A DNA stretch of 64,000 nucleotides from Bacteroidaceae bacterium (GCA_017503065.1 JAFVTT010000027.1:9991-73990); one strand, 5' to 3'. Numbered from the stretch's first letter, positions 8,887 through 18,901 are shown. Program-made: numbers and translations. The notes: a model not told the origin generated them from the sequence alone.

Positions 8887-9033
8887 GAGCAAACACTTTT
8901 GTCTCAAATCGGACCTATTTGGAGTTAAGGTTAGCGGGCAGTAATATTTTATATCATACTACCCCTCCGAAGAGCTCGCCCCTGTCTCAGGGGGAGAGTC
9001 AAGAACCGTGACGTTGTTATTCAACAAACAGGA

Positions 9034-9069
9034 AATCCGCAGTACCTCGCCATTGGGGTACTGCGGATT
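9034..9069. terminator. Perfect 13-bp hairpin
   Basis: AATCCGCAGTACC (9034-9046) and GGTACTGCGGATT (9057-9069) form a perfect stem with a 10-nt loop. On the minus strand it is followed by TTCCTGTTTG, and it lies just beyond the relic BspA gene end, so it may be that gene's old terminator; it could also stop porX transcription. Confidence 0.55.
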
Positions 9070-9123
9070 ATTGTTCAATATTACAACATGTTACATTGTA
9101 ACATAGTCTCACTTTATTATTCT

Positions 9124-9375
9124 CTACTCATTAAGGGTAACAATCTGGCCAAAACTGTTCCAAGACTCAGCTGCCCTATAACTGTCAATGGAAGAAGCAG
9201 GGACATGAAGGATGGCATATCCTATATATGAACCATCAAAAGCATAGTATCCTATAACAGGCACTTTTCTGCATAGCAATGAACATCAAGACGTTTAGAG
9301 TAATGAAGGAAAGTACAATTCCCTATGCTTGTAACACCAAGGACGAATTGAGATTATCGGCTGATTTGTGAGCAG
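9124..9375 (-). pseudogene. Relic C-terminus of a BspA-like leucine-rich repeat protein
   Basis: Reading the minus strand down to the TAG at 9124-9126 gives VPASSIDSYRAAESWNSFG followed by QIVTLNE, the usual C-terminal end of BspA/LRR_5 surface proteins (LHVPA...YKAA..WK.FG.I). Upstream, in a second frame, come VTSIGNCTFLHYSKRLDVH and CYAEK, matching VTSIG..AF....L..VYCYAEKVP. The two frames meet near 9274, where one G of AAGGTG appears lost. A further stop or shift lies near 9350. The 5' part of the gene is gone. No other gene fits in 8887-9469. Confidence 0.75.
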
Positions 9376-9433
9376 CAGATGTTTTTTCTGGCGTTTTTTA
9401 TCCTGGCATCCTTATAAATCAGGATTTTTTATG

Positions 9434-9441
9434 TAACTTTG
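9434..9441 (+). promoter_or_regulatory. leuS promoter -7 element
   Basis: TAACTTTG fits TAnnTTTG and lies 28 bp upstream of the leuS ATG. A -33 TTTG is not evident at the right distance. Confidence 0.55.
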
Positions 9442-9469
9442 TACCAAAATAAATATCCGAATAATAATA

Positions 9470-12310
9470 ATGAGAGACTACGATTTTAGAAAGATTGAAG
9501 AGAAGTGGCGTGCCCAGTGGGTTGCCAACAAGACATACCACGTGGAAGAGGACGGGAAGAAGGAGAAATTCTACGTCCTGAACATGTTCCCCTATCCCAG
9601 CGGTGCGGGGTTGCACGTGGGACATCCCCTGGGCTACATAGCCAGCGACATATATGCACGCTTCAAGCGCCAGCAGGGCTACAATGTGCTGAACCCCATG
9701 GGCTATGACTCATACGGCCTGCCTGCCGAGCAGTATGCCATACAGACGGGACAGCACCCCGAGAAGACCACCTTCCAGAATATTGACCGCTACCGCGAGC
9801 AGTTGGACAAGATAGGTTTCTGCTTCGACTGGGACCGCGAGGTGCGCACCTGTGCCCCCGGTTACTACCAATGGACACAGTGGGCATTCCAGAAGATGTT
9901 CAACTCATACTTCGACACCTCCCTTGGCAAGGCTCAGCCCATAGACCTACTGATTGCCCGTTTCGAGTCAAAGGGCACAGAGGGAATCACAGCCTCCTGC
10001 ACCGACGAGCTCTCGTTCACGGCAGAGGAGTGGAAGGCCATGAGCGAGCAGGAGAAGAGCCAGACGCTGATGAACTACCGCATAGCCTTCCTTGGCGAGA
10101 CAATGGTGAACTGGTGCCCCAAGTTGGGCACGGTGCTGGCCAACGATGAGGTTATCGACGGTGTGAGCGAGCGTGGCGGATACCCCGTGGAGCAGAAGAA
10201 GATGCGTCAGTGGTGCCTGCGTGTCAGCGCATATGCCCAGCGCCTGCTGGACGGCTTGCAGACAATAGAGTGGAGCGAGAGCATAAAGGAGACACAGAAG
10301 AACTGGATAGGCCGAAGCGAGGGTGCCGAGGTGCAGATAAAGGTGGCAGACAGCGACATAGACTTCACCATATTCACCACACGTGCCGACACCATGTTCG
10401 GTGTTACCTTCTTCGTTCTTGCCCCAGAAAGCGAACTCGTAGCACAACTCACCTCTGCCGAGCAGAAGGAGGAGGTGGACAAGTACCTGACCTACGTGAA
10501 GAGCCGCACCGAGCGCGAGCGCATGATTGACCACACGGTTACCGGTGTGTTCTCCGGTTCATACGGCATCAATCCCATCACCGGCGACAAGTGCCCCATC
10601 TACATTGCCGAATACGTGCTTTCGGGCTATGGTACCGGTGCCATCATGGCGGTGCCTGCCCACGACTCACGCGACTATGCCTTCGCGCGCCACTTCAACC
10701 TGCCCATCATCCCATTGGTGGAGGGTGCCGACGTGAGCGAAGAGAGTTACGATGCCAAGGAGGGCATAGTGATGAACTCTCCCATGGAGGGCAAGACTTC
10801 CTTCAAGGGCTTCAGCCTGAACGGCCTGACCGTGAAGGAGGCCATAGAGGCAACGAAGAAGTTTGTCAGCGAGAACGGTCTCGGACGCGTGAAGGTGAAC
10901 TTCCGTCTGCGCGATGCCATCTTCTCACGCCAGCGCTACTGGGGCGAACCCTTCCCCGTGTACTACAAGCAGGGCATACCCTGCATGATTCCCGAGGAGT
11001 GCCTGCCCGTGGAACTTCCCCAGGTGGAGAACTTCCTGCCCACAGAGAGCGGCGAACCTCCTCTGGGCAATGCACAACTCTGGGCCTGGGACGAGGCTAA
11101 CCGCAAGATTGTGGACAAGGCCCTCATCGACGAGAAGACGGTATTCCCCATAGAACTCTTCACCATGCCCGGCTTTGCCGGTTCCAGCGCATACTACCTG
11201 CGCTACATGGACCCCAACAACGGCAAGGCTCTGGTAAGCGAGGAGAATGCCAACTACTGGCAGAACGTGGACCTCTACGTGGGCGGCAGCGAGCATGCCA
11301 CCGGCCACCTCATCTACTCCCGCTTCTGGAACAAGTTCCTCTTCGACCTGGGCATCAGCAAGAAGGAAGAACCCTTCCAGAAACTCATCAACCAGGGTAT
11401 GATTCAGGGACGAAGCAACTTCGTCTACCGCATAAAGGACACCAACACCTTCGTAAGCCTGGGCCTTAAGGACCAGTACGAGACAACACCCATCCACGTG
11501 GACGTGAACATAGTGAAGAACGATGTTCTGGATGTGGAGGCCTTCAAGGCATGGCGCCCCGAATACGAGACCGCCGAATTCATCCTGGAGGACGACAAGT
11601 ACATCTGCGGATGGGCCGTGGAGAAGATGTCCAAGAGCATGTTCAACGTGGTGAACCCCGACATGATAGTGGAGCGCTACGGTGCCGACACCCTGCGCCT
11701 GTATGAAATGTTTCTGGGCCCCGTGGAGCAGAGCAAGCCCTGGGACACCAACGGCATAGACGGATGCCACCGCTTCCTGAAGAAGTTCTGGCAACTGTTC
11801 TGGGACAAGAACGGCAACCTGCAGGCAGATGCCTCAGAACCTACGGCCGACAATATGAAGTCCCTGCACAAACTCATCAAGAAGGTGACGGCCGACATAG
11901 AAGAGTTCTCCTACAACACCTCCATATCCGCCTTCATGGTGGCCACCAACGAACTCACCGCACAGAAGTGCCGAAGCCGCGAGGTGCTGGAGAAGATGGT
12001 TGCACTGATTGCACCTTTCGCACCCCACGTGGCAGAGGAACTCTGGGAGGCTCTTGGCAAGGATGGAAGCGTATGCGACGCCGCATGGCCCGAGTTTGAC
12101 GAAAAGTACCTTGTGGAGAGCAGCGTTCAGTTGGGCGTACAGTTCAACGGCAAGGTTCGCTTTGCCATGCAGTTCCCTGCCGATGCCACACCTGAAGAGA
12201 TGGTGCAGATGGCACTCTCCGCACCCGAAGCACAGAAACATCTGGAGGGCAAACAGATAGTGAAGACCATAGCAGTGCCCAAGCGTATCGTAAACATAGT
12301 GGTAAAGTAA
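9470..12310 (+). CDS. leuS: Leucyl-tRNA synthetase
   Basis: Charges tRNA-Leu with leucine. A 946-residue class I synthetase; the family's usual size is 820-970. The HIGH motif is HVGH at residues 49-52 ([16 protein letters not shown]) and the KMSKS motif is at about residues 719-723. Between them is the CP1 editing domain (about 230-430), containing [18 protein letters not shown] and the [10 protein letters not shown] segment. The C-terminal anticodon-binding and Leu-specific domains are complete. A yitT-family gene follows 24 bp after the stop and may be co-transcribed. Confidence 0.97.
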   Translation: MRDYDFRKIEEKWRAQWVANKTYHVEEDGKKEKFYVLNMFPYPSGAGLHVGHPLGYIASDIYARFKRQQGYNVLNPMGYDSYGLPAEQYAIQTGQHPEKTTFQNIDRYREQLDKIGFCFDWDREVRTCAPGYYQWTQWAFQKMFNSYFDTSLGKAQPIDLLIARFESKGTEGITASCTDELSFTAEEWKAMSEQEKSQTLMNYRIAFLGETMVNWCPKLGTVLANDEVIDGVSERGGYPVEQKKMRQWCLRVSAYAQRLLDGLQTIEWSESIKETQKNWIGRSEGAEVQIKVADSDIDFTIFTTRADTMFGVTFFVLAPESELVAQLTSAEQKEEVDKYLTYVKSRTERERMIDHTVTGVFSGSYGINPITGDKCPIYIAEYVLSGYGTGAIMAVPAHDSRDYAFARHFNLPIIPLVEGADVSEESYDAKEGIVMNSPMEGKTSFKGFSLNGLTVKEAIEATKKFVSENGLGRVKVNFRLRDAIFSRQRYWGEPFPVYYKQGIPCMIPEECLPVELPQVENFLPTESGEPPLGNAQLWAWDEANRKIVDKALIDEKTVFPIELFTMPGFAGSSAYYLRYMDPNNGKALVSEENANYWQNVDLYVGGSEHATGHLIYSRFWNKFLFDLGISKKEEPFQKLINQGMIQGRSNFVYRIKDTNTFVSLGLKDQYETTPIHVDVNIVKNDVLDVEAFKAWRPEYETAEFILEDDKYICGWAVEKMSKSMFNVVNPDMIVERYGADTLRLYEMFLGPVEQSKPWDTNGIDGCHRFLKKFWQLFWDKNGNLQADASEPTADNMKSLHKLIKKVTADIEEFSYNTSISAFMVATNELTAQKCRSREVLEKMVALIAPFAPHVAEELWEALGKDGSVCDAAWPEFDEKYLVESSVQLGVQFNGKVRFAMQFPADATPEEMVQMALSAPEAQKHLEGKQIVKTIAVPKRIVNIVVK

Positions 12311-12334
12311 GATTAACACACACAAACCTGTCTT

Positions 12335-13270
12335 ATGAAGACAAAGATCACCCTGGCCGAGCAGCGGGAGAAACTACAAGGCCGCCTACGCAAGTATCAC
12401 ATCCTTGACCTCATAAAGGATTTGATTTTCATAAACCTCGGTATGGCCATCTACGACGTGGGATGGGCTCTGTTCCTCCTGCCCTACAAGATAACTACCG
12501 GCGGTGGTGCCGGTCTGTGCGCCATCGTCCAATACGCCACAGGTATACCCATGCAATACAGCCTGCTCGTGGTAAATGCGCTGTTGCTCCTGCTGGCATG
12601 GTGGCAACTGGGGCCTAAGTTTACGCTGAAGACCCTTTATGCCGTGCTGTCGCTCACATTCTATCTGGAAATAGGACAGGACATAGTTTCCGACCAGGCA
12701 AACGGTCTGTGGCAGGTGCTCGGCGAGAACCAGGAGGGCATGGCATGCATCCTGGGCGCCACACTCAACGGCATAGGCATAGGCATGGTGTTCATGAGTG
12801 GCGGAAGCACCGGAGGCTGGGACATACCTGCATCCATCATCAACAAGTACAAGAATGTGAGCATAGGCCGCGTGCTGCTGTACCTCGACCTCTTCGTCAT
12901 AGGTAGTTGCTACTTCCTGTTCCATAGCTGGCAGATGGTGGTATTCGGCTATGTCACCCTTGTGGTCTACACCTTTGCCGTGGATGCCATGATAAACTCA
13001 TCCAAGCAGGACATCCAGTTCACCATCTACACAAAGCACAACGACCTCATGGTGGAAAGCATACGCACCCATACTGGGCATACGGCCACGCTACTCTTCG
13101 CCGAGGGCGGATTCACTCACAACCAGATGAAAGTAGTGGTGACCATAGTACACAAGAGCGAACAGGTGGAAATGTTGCGCCTGATACGCGACACCGACCC
13201 CGATGCCTTCGTCACCTTCCACCGCGTAGAAGGAGCCTTCGGCAAGGGATTCAACGTTATAAAAGCATAA
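12335..13270 (+). CDS. YitT family membrane protein (first paralogue)
   Basis: A 311-residue integral membrane protein of the YitT/DUF161 family with a C-terminal DUF2179 cytoplasmic domain. About five hydrophobic segments occupy residues 30-215, including the family signature FMSGGSTGGWDIPASIINKY. The C-terminal domain (about 225-310) ends DPDAFVTFHRVEGAFGKGF. Substrate and role are unknown for the family. It follows leuS closely. A second paralogue lies 190 bp downstream, so the pair arose by duplication; they share the GGSTGG..I.ASIINKY..(I/V)S(I/L)GR block and the ending VEG.FG.GF(N/D).IK. Confidence 0.9.
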   Translation: MKTKITLAEQREKLQGRLRKYHILDLIKDLIFINLGMAIYDVGWALFLLPYKITTGGGAGLCAIVQYATGIPMQYSLLVVNALLLLLAWWQLGPKFTLKTLYAVLSLTFYLEIGQDIVSDQANGLWQVLGENQEGMACILGATLNGIGIGMVFMSGGSTGGWDIPASIINKYKNVSIGRVLLYLDLFVIGSCYFLFHSWQMVVFGYVTLVVYTFAVDAMINSSKQDIQFTIYTKHNDLMVESIRTHTGHTATLLFAEGGFTHNQMKVVVTIVHKSEQVEMLRLIRDTDPDAFVTFHRVEGAFGKGFNVIKA

Positions 13271-13279
13271 GTACAAACT

Positions 13280-13372
13280 GAAATCTGCGGGTAAGCGAGA
13301 GCAGAGAAAATGTATTTACTCTGCCGAGCGGGAGCAGATTCAAGACCGCGAAGCGGGATTAAAACGGAAAAC
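13280..13372 (+). repeat. Dispersed 3'-flank repeat, copy 2
   Basis: Starts about 10 nt after the stop of the first yitT gene. Outer inverted repeat AATCTGC (13282-13288) / GCAGATT (13334-13340), inner stem GCAGAG/CTCTGC, the blocks AAGCGAGAGCA and TGCCGAGC, then GACCGCGAAGCGGGATTA and AAAACGGAAAAC. Strong block-by-block match with copies at 7057 and 63786. Confidence 0.75.
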
Positions 13373-13380
13373 TAACCTTA

Positions 13381-13435
13381 TCGCTCGCTAATCCGCTCAT
13401 CTGCTAACCGCTAACCGCTCATCCGCTCACCCTTA
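13381..13435. repeat. 7/8-bp CCGCT tandem array upstream of the second yitT gene
   Basis: Units TCGCT, AATCCGCT, CATCTGCT, AACCGCT, AACCGCT, CATCCGCT, then CACCC. Same unit family and same position relative to the next gene as the array at 7261-7311. Confidence 0.65.
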
Positions 13436-13460
13436 ACTGTTAACCTTTAAAATAAGCCAT

Positions 13461-14354
13461 ATGGAGAAGATTACTATGCATGATATCATTCCTTCCAGCA
13501 AGGACCTGTTTCTCATGGCATCGGGCCTGCTGATATTTGCCATCGGATACTCATGCTTCATCCTGCCCTACGAGATGACCAGCGGAGGTGTTTCCGGTAT
13601 AGGCGCACTGATATTCTATGTCAGCGGTTTCCCTCCCTCCTATACCTACTTCATTGTCAACGTGGCACTGCTTCTCTTTGCCCTAAAGATACTTGGCCTG
13701 AAGTACACGGTAAAGACCCTGATTGCCACAGCTATGGTGTCTCTGTTCATTGACTTGGGCCAACGTCTGGTACCTGTAGACGAAATGGGTAACATGTACA
13801 AGATGGTGGGTGAAGAGAAGTTCATGGCCTGTGTGCTGGGTGGTCTTACCGAAGGTCTTGGTCTGGGTCTTGTCTTCCAGTCCGGAGGCAGCACCGGAGG
13901 TTCGGACATCATTGCCTCCATCATAAACAAGTACAAACCCATAAGCTTGGGACGCGCCCTGCTAATGGTGGACATTTTCATCGTGGGCATGAACTGGTTC
14001 GTCATCCGCGATATGGAAACCCTGGTAATGAGTTACTGCATGATGTTCATTGCCATCAACATGGTAGACTATGTCGTCAACGGTGCACGCCAGAGCGTAC
14101 AGTTCATCATCGTTTCCGATAAGTACGAGGAGATAGCCACGCGCATAAACCACGACCTGCAAAGAGGATGTACCATCCTGGATGGTCATGGATGGTACAG
14201 CAAGCAGAAGAAACCTGTCCTGCTAGTTCTGGCCAAGAAATTTGAACGCAAGGATATCTTCGACCTTATTCACAGAGTAGACCCCAAAGCCTTTGTCTCC
14301 ATGTCCAATGTGGAAGGCGTCTTCGGCGAAGGTTTCGACCCTATTAAGAAATAA
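13461..14354 (+). CDS. YitT family membrane protein (second paralogue)
   Basis: A 297-residue YitT/DUF161 membrane protein with C-terminal DUF2179 domain. It has about five membrane segments in residues 15-200 and the block FQSGGSTGGSDIIASIINKYKP. The C-terminal part ends DPKAFVSMSNVEGVFGEGF, paralleling the first copy. ATG at 13461 follows the short sequence AATAAGCCAT; there is no strong Shine-Dalgarno, as usual in this phylum. Transported substrate unknown. Confidence 0.9.
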   Translation: MEKITMHDIIPSSKDLFLMASGLLIFAIGYSCFILPYEMTSGGVSGIGALIFYVSGFPPSYTYFIVNVALLLFALKILGLKYTVKTLIATAMVSLFIDLGQRLVPVDEMGNMYKMVGEEKFMACVLGGLTEGLGLGLVFQSGGSTGGSDIIASIINKYKPISLGRALLMVDIFIVGMNWFVIRDMETLVMSYCMMFIAINMVDYVVNGARQSVQFIIVSDKYEEIATRINHDLQRGCTILDGHGWYSKQKKPVLLVLAKKFERKDIFDLIHRVDPKAFVSMSNVEGVFGEGFDPIKK

Positions 14355-14474
14355 TGGAAAGGGGAAAACGGAAAACTAAGAATGTCTTGCCATAGAGGTT
14401 AGCATCATTCCGTTTTCTCCTTCCCATTCAATTAAGTTTTCACATTTAACATTTCCGTTTTCCGTTTAACTAGC
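14355..14474. terminator. Imperfect hairpin between yitT and rdgB
   Basis: GGAAAGGGGAAAACGGAAAAC just after the stop (within 14357-14380) can pair with the TTCCGTTTTCTCCTTCC stretch near 14409-14425. A further CCGTTTTCCG block precedes rdgB. The arrangement could be an intercistronic hairpin; the AAAACGGAAAAC piece is also the tail of the dispersed 3'-flank repeat. Confidence 0.4.
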
Positions 14475-15086
14475 ATGGTTTTCGCGACAAACAACGAACA
14501 CAAACTGCGCGAGATACGCCAGATACTCGGCTCGCAAATAGAGATACAATCCTTGGCCGATATAGGTTGCACAGAGGATATTCCAGAAGACAGCGACACA
14601 CTGGAGGGCAACGCCCTGCAGAAAGCCCGCTATGTGGCCGAGAAATACGGAGTGGACTGCTTTGCCGACGACACCGGCCTTCATGTCGATGCGCTGGATG
14701 GCGCACCTGGAGTATACACCGCCCGTTTCGGCACCATGAACGGATATGGCGACAGCCACGACTCCACCGCCAACATCCGTTGCCTCCTTGCCAAGATGGA
14801 AGGCAAGGAAAACCGTACCTGCCGTTTCCGCACCGTCATAGCACTGGTAAGGCATACTACAAAGTCAGGCAACTCAGAACCCCAACTTGAAGAATACCTC
14901 TTCGAAGGCATAGTGGAGGGTAGGATAGTACATGAACTCCGTGGCGAGAACGGTTTCGGCTATGACCCCGTCTTTGAAGTGGAGGAAAGCGGTCTCACCT
15001 TCGCAGAAATGGGACCCGAAGGCAAAAATGCCGTTTCTCACCGCGCGCGTGCCGTTGCCCGTCTGGCAGCGTTCCTGCTGATGTAA
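14475..15086 (+). CDS. rdgB: Non-canonical purine NTP pyrophosphatase (RdgB/HAM1)
   Basis: Hydrolyses ITP, dITP and XTP to monophosphates, cleaning the nucleotide pool. A 203-residue protein of normal length. Family motifs seen: [11 protein letters not shown] near the N-terminus, [23 protein letters not shown] (general-base Asp in the DDTG loop), and [20 protein letters not shown] followed by K..VSHRARA at the C-terminus. Complete. The fimbrillin-like gene follows within 40 bp. Confidence 0.95.
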   Translation: MVFATNNEHKLREIRQILGSQIEIQSLADIGCTEDIPEDSDTLEGNALQKARYVAEKYGVDCFADDTGLHVDALDGAPGVYTARFGTMNGYGDSHDSTANIRCLLAKMEGKENRTCRFRTVIALVRHTTKSGNSEPQLEEYLFEGIVEGRIVHELRGENGFGYDPVFEVEESGLTFAEMGPEGKNAVSHRARAVARLAAFLLM

Positions 15087-15124
15087 GTCGATATTTGCAA
15101 CAAACTTTCAAAGGACATACCGCC

Positions 15125-16579
15125 ATGAAACACTCTATCTATTCAATCATTCTAACCTTGTTCCTTACGATTGTTGCCTCATGCAGCCAAGTTGATTTCT
15201 CGGAAACGGTGGAAGAGGGTGGCAATAAATCCTTGTCTTCTGTACGCATACTTACCCGTGGCGCATCAGCATCGACAGACATTTATCCTCTTCGCATATA
15301 TGCATTTAATGATGATGGTGCCTTACAGGAGTCACAGATCATACACTCGTCTGCTGAACCCATACATCTCACGTTGCCAACTGGTACTGACATGCGTATC
15401 GTTGCCATGGTTGCAGATGAAACCACATACACAATCCCTGAAAATCCGACATCCTCTTCCTTGCTCACTACCAAAGACCCGCAACTGCCAGAAAACACTC
15501 CTGCCTCTGTCAAGGAACTGGCCAACGGATATGTCACATCCAATCCCTTGCAGATGGGGTTTGCGGATATCTGTCCCACAGCAGCCAATGCCACTGTCAG
15601 CCTGCAAATGTACTATCAGATGTCTTCTGTGAATATAGTGCTCTCCGGACTCCCTGATGAATGTACCTCTGCATACGTAAGCATATCCTCCCCCGCTTAT
15701 GCCATCACCATGAATGGAGAACTTACAGACAACCAGAAGACCTGTATCCCACTGGAATACGATTCCAGCAGGGAAGAATGGACTTCAGGAGAAGCCTACC
15801 TATTCCCAACAACCGGAACACAGACAAATTTCACGATATCATACAACGACAACGAAAGCGAACACTTTGCCGTTGTAAGTTACATGTCGCCACTCAAGCC
15901 AGGAACGCCGTATATCCTTCAGGGCACCTTGTCGACAGAGGGATCCCTTGTCGTATCAGGCAGTGTAACTGCATCACAATGGGGTGAACCTGTGAATATG
16001 AATTTCACCTTTTCACCAGACAACTCCACTGTTGTCTCCCCTGACAGGGAATCTTCATCCAATGGTTCTGGGGAATCAGATACTTATCCGACATATACGG
16101 TGGAGTCCATCCCCGAGGCCCTTTCCTTATGGGACGGACACATTATTGCCAGCGTTACTCCTGACGAGGCATCACCCGCTTCTTCGGCAATTCTTCTGCT
16201 CCTTTCTCTGGAAGACTATGGCAATGTCACCTCTGCCTACAATGCAGAGACCCCCACTCAGGCTACCGGTATAGCTGCTAACTACACGGAATTCGGCCTC
16301 TCATCATGGAACATTCCCACTGAAGAGGAGGCCCGCAAGCTCCGCAATGCATATCTTAGCGATGCAACACTATTTGACAATCTCCTCACGGAAGCAAAAG
16401 CCTCACCTATTGTTCTCAACGACGATAAAGGCAACAACATTCGCTATCTGTGCGATGAGGCCAAAAGCACATATAGTTTTAAAGCAGGCAACAGCTATAA
16501 TCCAATCAAGGAGGCTGGCGCCAAAGTCACCACATACCACCTTCGTCTAATCAAGAAAGTTAGGGTCAAGTTGCAATAA
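15125..16579 (+). CDS. FimB/Mfa2-like fimbrillin-family lipoprotein
   Basis: A lipoprotein of about 484 residues from the ATG at 15125 (signal peptide with lipobox IVASC). An in-frame ATG at 15095 would place extra residues before the signal and is unlikely. Residues 40-300 resemble FimB/Mfa2-type fimbrial anchor or fimbrillin-like proteins of Bacteroidales (PLRIYAFNDDG, then beta-rich sequence with YLFPTTGTQ and LKPGTPYILQGTL). The C-terminal part, containing SSWNIPTEEEARKLRNAY, is seen in surface lipoproteins of this group. Such proteins form or cap surface pili, commonly matured by an Arg-type protease after lipidation. No adjacent major fimbrial subunit is present, so a solitary surface lipoprotein is possible. 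Confidence 0.65.
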   Translation: MKHSIYSIILTLFLTIVASCSQVDFSETVEEGGNKSLSSVRILTRGASASTDIYPLRIYAFNDDGALQESQIIHSSAEPIHLTLPTGTDMRIVAMVADETTYTIPENPTSSSLLTTKDPQLPENTPASVKELANGYVTSNPLQMGFADICPTAANATVSLQMYYQMSSVNIVLSGLPDECTSAYVSISSPAYAITMNGELTDNQKTCIPLEYDSSREEWTSGEAYLFPTTGTQTNFTISYNDNESEHFAVVSYMSPLKPGTPYILQGTLSTEGSLVVSGSVTASQWGEPVNMNFTFSPDNSTVVSPDRESSSNGSGESDTYPTYTVESIPEALSLWDGHIIASVTPDEASPASSAILLLLSLEDYGNVTSAYNAETPTQATGIAANYTEFGLSSWNIPTEEEARKLRNAYLSDATLFDNLLTEAKASPIVLNDDKGNNIRYLCDEAKSTYSFKAGNSYNPIKEAGAKVTTYHLRLIKKVRVKLQ

Positions 16580-17067
16580 GGCCACGGCCTGTCAGAACTC
16601 CTGCTGCCATAACCGTTACCGGCAAGTGTATTGGTGTATGCAAGGTGTAGCGATAGTGTGCATAAAATGATTCCTGAATTTGTTTAGTGGCATGGTGGTG
16701 TGATGTATCGCTTTTGTCATCGGTAATGGTAAACTTTACCATCGGTAATCGTTCACCGAACGAACGGTAATGATTCGTATGCGTCATCATGGAGGCAAAA
16801 ATCAACTGCAATAAGAGCGAAACATTACCAGCGTGAAGCCCATCAATACTCCTATAGGGGCGGAAATGCCCCTTTAACCCAAATCGGTCATTAGACTGTT
16901 ATGCGCTAATGAAACCGTCTTTTTGTCATCTGTTTCGTCGCTTCTCGGTTACAATGGAACCCCATTGCGCCCTCAATGCGACAAAACACCCGTTCAAAAA
17001 TAACGGCTATTATCATCATAACGCTAATGACCGATTTGGGTTTAAAGAATGATTGTATGCCTTGTGA
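16580..17067. other. Intergenic region between convergent genes, repeat-rich
   Basis: No supported gene. At 16711-16775 there is a cluster of GGTAA/TTACC inverted repeats, including GGTAAA-C-TTTACC, with the 11-mer ACCGATGACAA on the minus strand. From 16876 to 17042 lies the hairpin element described separately. A minus-strand open frame (16566-16811) covers the repeat cluster and has no protein features. Confidence 0.5.
16876..17042. repeat. AACCCAAATCGG hairpin element, expanded copy
   Basis: Perfect 19-bp inverted arms AACCCAAATCGGTCATTAG (16876-16894) and its complement (17024-17042). Compared with the compact copy at 50195-50243 it holds 118 extra bases (16912-17029), flanked by an 8-bp direct repeat CGCTAATG (16904-16911 and 17022-17029). 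The extra segment has its own nested stems: GTCGC/GCGAC (16937-16941/16978-16982) and CAATGG/CCATTG (16952-16957/16962-16967). Confidence 0.8.
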
Positions 17068-18240
17068 TCACCCCACTATCCATTTGCCTATTTGGGGTAT
17101 GCGTCGGACGAGGGCACAGAGAACAGATAATGCCACAAAAGATATGATTGCCGGCAAAAGCATCTCCAATGGAGTGGTCCATATACCGAGTATGCCGTCT
17201 GCTCCTGTACCGAGAGAGGTTCTTATCCACGAAGACACCGGTACCAGGAGAAGCAAATGGCACAAATACATGCCATAACTGGCTTCGGATATCGGGAGCA
17301 GTATCCTCGTGTAGAAACTCCCCATACAATTAAACTTCCTGAAGAGCAGTACCCATCCTGTGGCCATCAGTACCACTCCTATGCTATCGTTCAGCCAGGG
17401 ACCTTCCCAAAAGGAGGCTATGGCTATGGGACCTGATACAGGAAAATTGCCACCGGCATCGTTGCTGACATTGCAGAAGAATCCGACAGAACATATAGCG
17501 AATCCTGCCACAAACAGGGGGAGAGCAAAGCCGAGAGTCCTACGCCATGACAACTCGCCTACAAACCGACGGAAATACAGGCCGAGAAGCATGTAACCGA
17601 TGAAACCGCTGAAATAGTAGAATGTTCCATACATGTTCCAACCGGCTTCGCCCCAAAGGGGATACTTGGCTGGGTTGGGGATGCCAGAAGGTCCGTATAT
17701 AAACGGAGGCATGCCACCCAGCCAATTGCGGATTAGGGGAATCGTAGTCGTGAAGAGCCATATCGCAAGATAAACCCGCAGTTCGGTCTTCTGCACCTTC
17801 TCTGCCCATGGAGACAACAAGGGCATGAGTGCATAAAGACCTATCAGCATGTAGACAAACCACAAGTGTCCGGCCGCATAATTGAAATTAAGAAGCAAAT
17901 CCCTGAAATCCCGTATCGGTTCACCCCATACCAAAGCGTAGACAACAGTCCAGAAAAGAAATGGGATGAGTACTCGGACTGCCCTTTTGCGGACAAATTT
18001 GCCTGAGGAATAGTGCAGGGGGAACAGGAGATAACTTGAAGCGACAACAAAAAGAGCCACACTTGCCCTTACCAGCGAATTTATGACAGACAGCCATACT
18101 GCATCGGATTGTGAGAGGAGTAACGTTCCCTCCCCTCCATAATAGAACGGTTCGCAACAGTGTGTAACCATAACAAAAAAGCATGCTGCGACGCGCATCC
18201 AGTCTATCCAGACCTCTCGCTTGGTATCTTTCCTTTCCAT
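17068..18240 (-). CDS. Membrane acyltransferase (acyltransferase 3 family)
   Basis: A 390-residue integral membrane protein from the ATG at 18240; the frame is open 25 codons further upstream, but MERKDTKREVWIDWMRVAACF is a typical start for the family. It has about ten hydrophobic segments and the N-terminal His in VTHCCEPFYYGG, the conserved catalytic-type histidine of O-acyltransferases that modify surface sugars. It sits 61 bp downstream of a Crp-type regulator on the same strand, probably in one operon. Substrate not deducible. Confidence 0.8.
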   Translation of the reverse strand: MERKDTKREVWIDWMRVAACFFVMVTHCCEPFYYGGEGTLLLSQSDAVWLSVINSLVRASVALFVVASSYLLFPLHYSSGKFVRKRAVRVLIPFLFWTVVYALVWGEPIRDFRDLLLNFNYAAGHLWFVYMLIGLYALMPLLSPWAEKVQKTELRVYLAIWLFTTTIPLIRNWLGGMPPFIYGPSGIPNPAKYPLWGEAGWNMYGTFYYFSGFIGYMLLGLYFRRFVGELSWRRTLGFALPLFVAGFAICSVGFFCNVSNDAGGNFPVSGPIAIASFWEGPWLNDSIGVVLMATGWVLLFRKFNCMGSFYTRILLPISEASYGMYLCHLLLLVPVSSWIRTSLGTGADGILGIWTTPLEMLLPAIISFVALSVLCALVRRIPQIGKWIVG

Positions 18241-18301
18241 TACAACAATTATTGTATGAGGCAAAGGTAAGGACTTTGCATGAGAAAGAATTTGTCCTAT
18301 G

Positions 18302-18901
18302 TCAATTTCTCCCATTACGATACAGGGACTTGGAGCGCAACCTGCTTAATGTGGGCAAGGTGATACCAAGGTAGGAGGCAATGTAACCAAGATTGCACCT
18401 TTGGCAAATGCTGGGGAACTGCTTTATGAAGTTAAGATAGCGTTCAGCGGCAGAAAGGGAGAGCCTGTCCTTGTGCGACTGGTGGAGCCTGCGGTATTCG
18501 TTCTGATGGATGATACGCCCCCAGTTGCAGAGTTCCAAGTTGGTTTCGAACAAACGGTTCATGTCGCTTATTGAAATCCTGAATGCCTGGACTGGTTCCA
18601 GGGTCTCGGCATATTCCTGGCTTGGCATACCGTAATATAGTTCATCCATACTGAATACGGCATGTCCCTCCACGGAAAACGAGGTGTTGATTTCAACCCC
18701 GTTTACAAGCCAGTAGTGCCTTAGGAGTCCCTGCTCTATAAACCATACGTAACGAAGCCTCTTGCCTTCCTCCAGAACATGTACATGCTTGTCAATACAA
18801 CAGGATTCAAGGCATGACGCCAACGCAACGGCCGTTTCCTGGCTGACAGGGGCCACTTCTCTCATCTTCTGAAGGAACGTACTTTCCAGAAATGTCTTCA
18901 T
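18302..18901 (-). CDS. Crp/Fnr family transcriptional regulator
   Basis: A 199-residue protein with an N-terminal cyclic-nucleotide-binding-like beta barrel (about residues 25-120; the segment HVLEEGKRLRYVWFIEQGLLRHY) and a C-terminal helix-turn-helix (CNLGYIASYLGITLPTLSRLRSK, about 168-190). The Bacteroidetes members of this group usually lack cAMP contacts, and the ligand is unknown. Linked to the downstream acyltransferase gene, which is a plausible target. Confidence 0.85.
   Translation of the reverse strand: MKTFLESTFLQKMREVAPVSQETAVALASCLESCCIDKHVHVLEEGKRLRYVWFIEQGLLRHYWLVNGVEINTSFSVEGHAVFSMDELYYGMPSQEYAETLEPVQAFRISISDMNRLFETNLELCNWGRIIHQNEYRRLHQSHKDRLSLSAAERYLNFIKQFPSICQRCNLGYIASYLGITLPTLSRLRSKSLYRNGRN

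Noticed and set aside
7443..9011. A 522-residue plus-strand open frame within porX
   Set aside because: It lies in another frame of a well-supported gene, is rich in His/Arg/Pro/Gln as expected of a shadow frame, and has no domain.
16566..16811. An 81-codon minus-strand frame downstream of the fimbrillin-like gene
   Set aside because: It spans short inverted repeats and has no start context, motif or conserved feature that I can see.
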